Positions 1 through 8,812 of a stretch of 64,000 nt of DNA are shown one piece after another. The notes under the pieces were generated by a model. The model worked only from the letters and a program-made list of their open reading frames with translations. It did no database searches and was not told the DNA's origin. The stretch comes from Glossina fuscipes (taxonomy: Eukaryota > Arthropoda > Insecta > Diptera > Glossinidae). Position 1 is the stretch's first letter. Each line of letters opens with the position of its first letter. A program made the translations under genes and the position numbers. Location of the stretch: contig NW_023998639.1 of assembly GCF_014805625.2 (NCBI RefSeq), positions 191,423 to 255,422 of the forward strand, given 5' to 3'.

Positions 1-1525
1 TTTGTATACAAATTTTAGCCCCTGACGAGTTTGTCCATGTGGAGATCTCTCGTCCAATAGATTCCAGGATGTTGACTGTCTTCATGCTATTTCTTCCTTT
101 TGTTAAAATCAAAACATTTTTCTAATTTCATTGAAAGCGGTCTGAAAACGTGGCAGAAAGAAGGTATATTTGTGGAATGCCATTTATTAACGGAAAGGAA
201 TAGAAAGACCGCCGATGCGACATGATAGATTTGATGTAGTTGAGGAATTTAGGTTCAACATGCCATGATTTCAAGGGTCTTAAACTAACATGAAGACCAA
301 CTCTGTCAAATGCTTTTTCGAAACCAATTGAGAGAATTGATGCATGTTTTCGTTCGGAAATTGCTTTGCTTGTAAAATAATCAATGTGTGCGTCCATGCA
401 CGCTCTACCTCGCTTGAAACCAAGTTGTTGCTTTGTAGTCAGGTTCTTGGACTCAAGAAACCAAGATAATCTAGATGCTATAATCTTTTCCAATACCTTT
501 GAGAGGCAAGATAAAGGAGAGATTGAGCGATAATCCGATGCGATGGAGACATTTTTAGACTTTGGAATTGGAACAACTGCTGCCAGTTTCCACATGTAGG
601 GTATATGGCCACTCAAAAATGCTGTATTATATAGGTTCAGTCATTTCTTTTTACTTGAATTAGACGGAGCACTGATCATTTGGTATGAGATGCGATCTAG
701 ACCAGATGTCCTCCCCTTCGATTTAGAGAAACAACTCTCAAGTTCTAAGGTAGATGTATAATTTTCCGGGAGCATAGCACATCTCTCAATAGCATTTGAA
801 AATGAAATTGGAGTCTATTTGTATTCGATGCAAACACTGGAGAAGTTGCTGTCAGAGGAGTCTTCGCATCACACTTTTCCAAAATAATTAGAAATTTCAT
901 CTGCGTCAGTTAATCTCCATTAAGACTGCCAATGGCAGATACCTCATTCAAATTTGAAGTCCGATTGAGTCCGTTGATTTTATTCCAGACAACTTTCTTT
1001 GATGTATTTCTACGTATTCTTTTCGGAAAAAGTTCAAAACTGAGTGCCTTTGATTTTCATAATTTTTTCCTGAATAGAGCATTGGCCTTTTCACATCATT
1101 TAAGGCGGTGCCATAAGTCCATTTTCTTTTTTCTCAATAACGAGAGCATGCTGTTCCACCAAGGAAGCCTAGCCCGTTTATAAAAGCTGTTGGGTTGAGC
1201 AATAGAGAGATGAGCAGCCGTGTGAATGGCCTTAGACATAATAGCAGCATCATGGTTGCAGGTCCCTTCAAATGGCTTTGAATTCAGAAATGACTCGGCT
1301 CATTTAGAGTAATTATTCCAGTCCGCTTTTTCTAAATCAAAGATGTGATGGGTTGAAAAATTTGGTTGGAATAAGATTAAAAAAACTTCTACAATGGGTC
1401 TCTGGAAGGAACATAAAGGTTGGATTAAAATCAGTTATAAATGTACGGTGTTCATCAAAATTATTAATGAGTCCCTTAATGTTCCATTGCAGAATTTTAA
1501 AAACTTTATTTAATTGTAGTGACAT
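1..1525 (-). pseudogene. ORF2 remnant: endonuclease start and reverse transcriptase of the I-type LINE
   Basis: The segment 1525-1337 carries the opening of an APE-type endonuclease (QWNIKGLINNFDEH, then LPETHC with the expected E-T-H block). The stretch 616-128 carries reverse transcriptase blocks: WKLAAVVPIPK, YRSISPLSCLSKVLEKII, QLGFKRGRACMDA, and a decayed active-site strand FEKAFDRV (usually DFEKAFDRV), then NGIPQ. Bases 127-1 continue the palm/thumb in a shifted frame (GREISTWTNSSGAKI). The part between 1337 and 616 is scrambled by frameshifts. Product would be the target-primed reverse transcriptase; the copy is not functional. Confidence 0.75.
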
Positions 1526-1984
1526 TGGAACGGAGCGGTATGTGGGTTACGTTGACATGTCAGCGTCTCTGTCGGAAATGCGGCTGTAGGAATTTTGCGT
1601 GAATAATTTGTTCTTCAGAATAATCTGTACTTAGGTTGTTGCGTACATTTAAAGTGCAACGAGTGGGCGTAGGTGCACAATTTGCAATTGGAATTTGATT
1701 AGGGGATGAAAGATTGAATTCACTACAACTTGCAATTTGGAATTTTAGGATGCGTGTTGTTGTGTTAATTTTTTTATATTTGCTGTTGCTTTGATTTTTC
1801 CAATATTATTTTTAGCGTGTGATGGATTTGGTTTCGCAATATGGTATGATAGAACAGGTTTGACATTGGAATGAGTTAAAGGTTTATTCGGCTCGATTTG
1901 CGAGGCGACAGCAACGTAGGTATTACTTTTGTTAATTCTTTGGGTTCCAGTCGGATAATTTTCCACATACTTGCGTCACGCTTC

Positions 1985-2757
1985 ACCCATGCTACAGAAT
2001 TTTTCTGTTTGGATTAGAATTTCACGCTTTTGGAAATAACGTGGGAATTCTTTTTCTAACGCCGAGTGCTGGTATTTGACGTTTACGCAGAAACTACGCA
2101 TGTGGAGGGAGACAACAGTTATTACAAAATGAAGGACTATTCCATCTTTTTGCCGTATGACCCAGGCGTTGGCAGTTTTTGCTTTTCATGGGACTTGGAA
2201 TGTAGAATTCCATTTTACATTTATGTCAAGCAACATGAACTGTTTGCGGTAATTGATTGCGACCTTTCGTGTAGGAGAGCAAGTTTTTCCGTCGTCATTT
2301 AATTTGGTAAATTTATAAACTTCAGTCAAGCCTTGATTGCTCATTTCGCGAATTATTTCGTCTTCCGGCACATGTTTTAGCCACGGGGGATAAATTACGC
2401 CTTTAACTGAGTTAAGTTTACCATGTAGTTTAGCGGAAATTGGAAATGAATTTGCTAATGATTTTGATTTTAAGAGGGTTTCTGTTGCGCGCGGATTCCC
2501 AGTGAGCACAAGTAAATTACCATTGCGTAGAATCGAGATAGGGTCTATATATGTTGTAATGCCTTCTAGGGATTTTTTATACCGAAGGAACTGACTTTTG
2601 GTAATTGTTATGCTATCATCAGTTGAAGAAATAACAACATATTTTTTGTCAATAGGAATGAGGTTACTAATTGGCAACACCGGAATATCCGAATTTTTCA
2701 TTTTTTTGATCTGCCGGGATTTGTTCGCTAATAAATGAAACCTATTTGAGTTTATAT
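1985..2757 (-). pseudogene. ORF1 (gag-like nucleic-acid-binding protein) of the I-type LINE
   Basis: The open stretch 2701-2186 encodes a protein sharing long identical blocks with the ORF1 at 63,236, for example VLPIS, IDKKY, TTYID and KHVPEDEI. The similarity starts upstream of the first Met (NSNRFHLL against NSTRFYLL in the other copy), so the Met at 2701 is not the original start. Downstream of 2186 the frame breaks, but the last zinc-knuckle region is still visible as FCVNVKYQHSALEKE, in which two knuckle cysteines of the other copy have become Val and Phe. In the I family this protein coats the element RNA. Here it cannot be made in full. Confidence 0.75.
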
Positions 2758-3139
2758 TAATTATTATTAAAAACCACGCGCTGGAAAAAGTTTGGGAACT
2801 ACTAAATAATGGAAAATGTCAATTGCTTTCAATTTTTAGTTTTTTTTTTTTAAATATATAGAGGAAATAAAAGCACACACCGTATACGCGATAACCAGTT
2901 TAGCAAACACACTGAAAAGACACGAGCTAAAACATCTTAATCTACCTTGCCGATCCTAATATATCTTAATCTATCCTAAGAAAGTAGTATACCTAAGTAC
3001 TACCTCGCGTCTTTCGCGAAATATCAATTATTCTTCCGCTAAATATCAATTATTTAACGTTTCTAACTATTTTGCCTTCATCATGCTATGAACATTTACT
3101 AATATTATTGGGCTTGGATTGGTTTAGTACTTCTTCTTC

Positions 3140-4370
3140 CAAGATTTAGCTCGGTCAGATATATTACCCTCCATTGGCCACCACAGGTTATTTGTTTAGT
3201 ATTTATGCAGGTGTTCAATTCGCCGTCTTTCGACATCATGAGATGCCGGCTATAATACCGGCTGTTTCTCTTTGCACTTTAGGCGGTAATTCTTCTAAAC
3301 GGCCTCTATGTGGATTGAAGGTGACATTGTTCATAAGCCCTCGGTCCTCCTTGTACTTGACTGTATTCAATATCTTTTTCAATAACTATTGATAGGTCCA
3401 ATGAAACCCCAGAGTTACAGCCTGTATTTATACATTGGCCTCGCTCATCATAAACAGGATTGTACCTTGCGGTCTCCAGATGGTAATTTCTATATAGGTT
3501 GGAACCTTAATGGTTCTGAGGTACTGAGAAAGACGACTGTCCCTCCATGGACCTTGTTGATGATGCTCGCTGATATTACCCTTTGTTAGTTGCTTCATTT
3601 TCTCTGGTTGAAGCTTTATTTCCCATCTACTGTTGATTGTTGCGGATATTCGATAACATTCCTCTTCATAGTGTAACTCTTTTTCTAACCACTTGGCTAG
3701 AATTCCATTGCCACTGTCATTCATTGCCAGTCAAAGGTTGTGTGGCGACTCGTGCGGCCTCGGGAAAATCCTTCATTGCGTGGACCATATCCGGACATAA
3801 TATGCTTGCCTCGTTGTCCGTTTCATCTTTGCTGTACTTGAAACCTGGGATTGACTCTTGTTGTATTTCTACTGTCTTCCGCCTTTCTCCCGGACTGAGG
3901 TGGCCGTCAATTTCTGGCCAATTATCCAGTATTAAAGTGTTCGGTGTCTTGTTAACATTCGTGGGTCGCTTCAAATGAGCACTTTTCTGGACTATTTTCC
4001 GTGGCCTTAAGGTTAATATGTGGATCAGGCTCGTGGCTTCGTGCCCGTCTGTTTGCCAAACCTTCCGCTTGTACTATTACCATAATTAAATACTTTTTCC
4101 ATTTGTTCTGTGTGTAGTTTAAATTTCCTTCGGAGACTGGTATGATTGCTTTACCACTTCGCCTCTTTGTCGTTTTTTAAAAGCATTGTCTGTAAGTGGG
4201 TAAGTAATTGGAGGCGGCCTCCCAATGCAACAATGACCGAACACCGTCTCTCTGGTTAGTTCGTCCCTTTCGGCTTTTGCTATCAGCCAGACATTTCCCT
4301 TCGAGTATATTCGATTGCATTCCAACTCGAAAATTTCAGCTAACTGATTTATTTCAATCCGTGACCAATC
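3140..4370 (-). pseudogene. Unidentified decayed protein-coding sequence
   Basis: Three consecutive open stretches on the minus strand (4325-4119, 3974-3717, 3724-3428), plus readable sequence in between in other frames, look like one broken protein of roughly 400 residues. Charged, non-repetitive segments such as NVWLIAKAERDEL, DNWPEIDGHLSPGERR, KWLEKELHYEEECYRI and EELPPKVQRETAGIIAG do not look like random AT-rich DNA. I do not recognise a domain. It touches the 3'-truncated CR1-like LINE at about 4,380 and lies on the same strand. It could be a fast-evolving part (gag or env-like) of an LTR element or a host-gene fragment; neither is shown. Confidence 0.4.
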
Positions 4371-4379
4371 AATTAATTA

Positions 4380-5600
4380 ACAAGTGATAGACATTTTTTA
4401 GGTTCGTGCAAACAACTCTGAACGGGTTAAACACCTCATAATTGTATTTACATTGACTAAGGTTAATCAAGATAAAGTGCCTAGAGAAGCGGTTAGGGAC
4501 ACTAAAGCTTTTCCCGCCTAGCAATGCATGCGAGTCAATAGTACCATTTATTACTTTGATTAAGACGGAAATCCCAAGAACAAATCTACGTTTCTCAAGT
4601 GACGGTAAGGATAATAGAAGCAACCTATTTTCATAGGGTGGAAGAGAAGCAATCGGGTCCCACTCCAAATTCCTAAGGGCAAACAGCAAGAATTGGTTTT
4701 GAAAAGATTCAATTGAATCAATTCAGTACTCAAGTATGGGTCTAACCAAACACATGTACAGCTTTTTCGTAATATAAGGATCATCAAGCTCTTTGGACCA
4801 CTTCTTTATAAAACCAAGTGCGGACCTAACTTTGCTTAACGAGAGCTCACTATGCCTGTTAAAACTTAACCTATAATCAAATAGAATGCCTAAATCTGTG
4901 AACGAATCGACATCCGCCAGCTTGTGCGAGTTAATGAAATACTGAATAATGAATGACTTCCTTCTTAAGGAAGAAAGCTTCTTAAATTTATTTAGATTTA
5001 ATTTCATAAAATTCAGCGTGCCCCATGCAACCAAATTATTTAAGTGAATTTGAAGCTCATGTGATTGCGATTCTATGGAAAAGGAAGAAAACAGCTTCAC
5101 ATCATCAGCATACATTAAGATGTGGCTGGAATTAATCACCGATGGGAGATCATTAATGTATAAACTAAATAAAATAAGACCTAAATGGTTGCCTTGAGGT
5201 ACGCTAGTAAATAGAAAGGGAAATCAGAGGCTTGGAGTTTAAAGATGAATAGGTTATGGTTAACCAAATCAACGCTTCGCTAAAGTCAGTTTGAGAGCAA
5301 CTATAAAAAGCCTTTAAAACATGAGAAGTTAACTCTAACAGATTGGTGACCGTACACCTTCCTTTTCGAAAGAGAAGGAGAGGAAAAATATACAATTTGA
5401 TGGGAAAGGCCATATGCTGAGTCACAATTCGCTCGAACAGTTTAGGCAAGATACTGAACTTGGCAATGGCTATGTAGTTCTCAACAAGTTGTCTACTTCC
5501 ATTTTTTTGAATAGGAATGAGAGACTCTTTTCCAATACAAAGGCAAATCACCAAAATTCAAAGACTGGTTGAAAATATTTGATATAACACCACATATAAT
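4380..5600 (-). pseudogene. CR1/L2-like LINE reverse transcriptase fragment (truncated at both ends)
   Basis: On the minus strand this is a diverged copy of the same LINE family as 8,813-11,762. Readable blocks are SLIPIQKNGSRQLVENY, LPKLFERIVTQHMAF and FRKGRCTVTNLLELTSH (5554-5204), then LMYADDVKLF and the thumb and C-terminal region (5139-4380), ending at VYHLL. An internal deletion near 5,200 removes the segment just before VPQG. The 3' UTR and tail are missing, which is odd for a LINE because truncation normally affects the 5' end; a later deletion or rearrangement at about 4,380 is the likely cause. It cannot encode an active enzyme. Confidence 0.85.
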
Positions 5601-6739
5601 ATAATTAAATCTATGCTTAGCAGGTCAATAAGCAAAATAATTGCAAGCAGAGCCACTTTACAAAAATTTTTGAAAAAGTTTGTTTTTTGTATTCCTGTAT
5701 TCGTGACTGCTTGCTCGGATCGGATGCAGAAATAGCTAGATTTAATATATTGTAAAACGATCGTTGCTTGATCGTTGCTTTTATAGCTGTTGGCTGTCAC
5801 ATCAATGTGTTGATATCTAGAGCTTTCACCACGAAGTGTGTTTATTTACTCTGTCCCTTACATGCTAATGTCTACTTAAGAGAGTAAATAACGAAAAGCT
5901 ATGTTTATACTTAAATAAAGCTATAAAACGAAGTTAGGCAGCGTTGCATTACAATGTTGAGTGAAGATAACAGGACTAGAGTTTTCAATGTAAGAACTTA
6001 GAGTTTAATGAGCTTAACTAGAGTTATTTTCAGGTTAGCTAATTTTTATTTACATTTGAACAACTCTTTCAACTTTCGGAGCGGGTAAGGAAGTCTGCTT
6101 CCTTCCTATCTATTGAGTAAAATGGCATGAAAAAAACGTACATATATGTATTATTAATGACATGTAAATATATGAATTCAAATAGAATTTTTTTTTTTTT
6201 TTTGAGACGAAGGTAGCATCGGGCGAAGAAGTGGTTCAAGGCTTCAGATCTGCCCATTCGGTGGGAAGGGTTTATCCCCCTGTTTGGTCTTATAAGAGTA
6301 AGATAAGCGTAGTTTTTTTCTGAAGTGGTCGTGGGATTCTCCCCCTTATCTACGGAACTAGCTAGCTCAGCAATGACATATTAGTCTCATACAGCGTTCA
6401 ATCCTCTTAAAGTAGCGTTTGAGCGTGACCCTAAATAGTATAAAATCCATAGTTCGACATTCAAACAGACAGTGGGAATTTACATACAAACGGTTATATC
6501 TTTTTCAGATTATCGGCGTTGGACAATGGTCCCTTGGGAATCACCAATCCTGTGAGTCGGGTCCTGTAAAAGATAAGGGGCGAAGAAACCAGTTCTATCC
6601 GACATTGGTATGTTGACCTCTAACGGTATTTCTGTTAAATATTAATGATCACCCCGGTAATATTGTTCTGTTATTGTTTTCTGTTGCTTCTTTCTTAAAG
6701 ACATGGAGCTTTATTTCCTCGACGGAAATCTATGTACTA
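5601..6739. other. Spacer between dead retroelements
   Basis: No gene is supported here. The stretch holds a poly-T run (about 6,188-6,203) and moderately complex sequence around 6,205-6,420 that could be worn LTR or UTR sequence of the gypsy remnant to its right. The block GAACTAGCTAGCT near 6,356 has a near copy at about 18,630. I see no LTR pair. Confidence 0.4.
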
Positions 6740-8489
6740 TATTTTACCTGGCGTTAAGCCATTTTAATGACAAATGCTTGGTGTTCACGACAAATTCATA
6801 TTCTTCAAGTTGTTCTCTCATTTCTCGTATATTATGTATTAAAGCAGGGCATTTCTTTTCGGTTGCCGAATAATTCTGTTCTGCTGAATTCAGGTTCCGG
6901 CTTGCATGCGTAATAGCCGTCTCTTCTCCAGCCCAATTCTGTGTTGATACTGTTCGATGTCAACAGCATCTGTTTGTAAGTAGAAAAGTTTATTGAAGGC
7001 AGGGCGTGATAAAGCAGGTGAATGAGTAAGCGCATACTTGAGTAACCTGAAGGGTGTGTTTTGCTTCTCTGTCTAATACCGATCTTTTCTCTTTCGGAGT
7101 GACATTGCAATACAAAACCTCTGTACCACGACGCCACTTCAAGAAATCTTCGAAGGTTTTTATATATTTGGTGCTGGCATCTCGGTCGTTTTCTCGCAAA
7201 CGGTATGTATCACAATTTCACCGAAATATCTCAAATACCGAAAACTTAATCATCTGAATAACTCTTTCAAACTTCTGATGTCTTCACCAGGCGTTCACAC
7301 GATGACAATAATATCATCTAAATGCGCAAAAGCGTGCGGCTTAATTTCCGGGCCATTAATGGTATCTAATATCATTTGAAACTGGAATGATCCTCTATCA
7401 AGCACGGTGAATGCTGTATATTGTTTGCAGTTTTCTTCCAGCGATATCCGCCAGCAACCGTCTCTTTATTCATACCTTTTAATATACTTGGGCTTACGAA
7501 GGCAATTCAAAATCTGTTGAACCTTAGGTAAGGGATACACTTCCGGTTGGATTTAACTGCCTGAAGTCCATACATAATCACCACATGTCGTTTTTTTTCC
7601 TCGGCAAGTGTTATGGAGGAGCTATACGGGCTCTTCGAAGTTTCGATATTGGGTTTCGCTGGTAACTTATTGATCTCGGCATCGACGATGGCTTGCATAG
7701 CTTCGCTTCGCATGCATATTTTGAACGGTCTATCACTCAACATTACATCTCGACGTTGCACTGTTGACGTTGTTCCATCCATTCCTCAAAACTTCTGCAG
7801 TTAGTAGGAAAAATTCTATCTCATCTCTTTCTGCGGCACTTAATGAAGGAGGTTCTTCAGCTTTGCTGATCGGAGTTCTTTGCACATCTCCTGCTGGTTT
7901 CCTCAAGGGTTACTATTCATTAGTTAGTACTTTACATGGCCTCTCATTAACGGGCGTCTCCTCAAATTTTTCATATACATTCTTGGTTTAGCTTGGCTTG
8001 TTTTCTGCTATTGCTCATTTATCTCGTCATTACATATGGACTTAATATTTTCCGAATTTGACACATTGGGGCAGCAAGTAGCGTTCCTGTCTCTACAATC
8101 TTTCCTCCAGTGTCCAGTCTGACCAAACTTTCAGCATTTCGTTCGTTTATCACCATTATTCCTCTCTTTTGCGGTATCCACTAGAGAATGTATTTCTCGG
8201 CTGCCCATCCATGGCTTAGCTCTCTAAGTTGACTTTTCGTATTACTGGTCGGAATGCTTTCCACATCGTCAACAAGACTAAAAAGTCCTTCAAGCTGGTG
8301 AAATCCCATCGCTTGATGTGCCAAAGGTACTCCCGCAGAGCATTTAAATAAATCTCTTCTTCGGAATATGGTGTACTGCATATCAAATTTTCTAAGACCA
8401 GGACATAGTTCGTGAATGCTCTCGTTTTTGTAAACCTTCTTTAATTTCATCCTCCAAATTTCAAAAAGTCTTTCTCTAATGCGAACCAT
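6740..8489 (-). pseudogene. Gypsy-type LTR retrotransposon gag-pol remnant (copy 1)
   Basis: Going leftwards on the minus strand the domains appear in gypsy order. A gag-like stretch (8489-8181, blocks FSLVDDVESIPTSNTK and AHGWxAEKYIL-like). A CCHC knuckle near 8,110-8,060 (FGQTGHWRKDCRDRN, with one Cys changed and a stop). The start of reverse transcriptase at 7782-7507 (AIVDAEINKL, SKSPYSSSITL). The active-site region near 7,450-7,290 (TAFTVLDRGSFQF, then HAFAHLDDIIVI, with the segment between them deleted). RNase H at about 6,990-6,740 (LQTDAVD, YASRNLNSAEQNYSATEKKCPA, LSLKWLNA). Many frameshifts and stops; dead. No LTRs seen. Confidence 0.75.
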
Positions 8490-8812
8490 GTAGTCCGTCT
8501 CCGATTGCCATTGATCGATGTAATATTGAATAAGTTACCAAAGGCCGAGTACATTACAAAGCGGGACTTAATAGATACTATTTGGCAAAGGCCGTTGGAC
8601 GAAAATTCAGAAGAAAATTTTCCCATATAGTGCTTGGTCGTCCATTATATCAATTCGTGAGAATAGCGTTTGGGTTATGCAAAGCACCCGAAACTACGTG
8701 CCGATTAATGGGCAAGGTGATCCCTCGTCATCATGACTTTGTTTATTTGAATGACTTATTAATTACATCTGGAACTTTTAATGAGTATCTCCAAACACTG
8801 ACAGAAATTGCT
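8490..8812 (+). pseudogene. Gypsy-type reverse transcriptase, 5' part (copy 2, split by a LINE)
   Basis: The plus strand reads LPLIDVILNKLPKAEYITK and RDLIDTIWQRPLDENS, then after a frameshift RPLYQFVRIAFGLCKAPETTCRLMGKVI and VYLNDLLITSGTFNEYLQTLTEIA. These are gypsy RT blocks; the usual F/YLDD is here YLND, so one catalytic Asp is lost. The match stops abruptly at about 8,812 and resumes at about 11,763, on the far side of the CR1-like LINE. On the left it abuts the start of the opposite-strand gypsy remnant at about 8,490 with no LTR between them. Confidence 0.75.

Larger units (their letters stand above)
1..2925 (-). mobile_element. I-type non-LTR retrotransposon (LINE), degenerate, 3' end beyond the window
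   Basis: Read on the minus strand, the parts come in LINE order: 5' UTR (about 2925-2760), ORF1 (2757-1985), the start of an APE endonuclease (1525-1337) and reverse transcriptase (616-1). The 5' UTR and ORF1 can be aligned by eye with the plus-strand copy at 63,015-64,000, so both are one family. The endonuclease opening ILQWNIKG and the CCHC-type ORF1 fit the I clade. The frame is broken many times and the original ORF1 start codon region is missing: the other copy has about 25 nt around its ATG that are absent here. RNase H and 3' tail would lie left of base 1. This is a dead copy. Confidence 0.8.
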
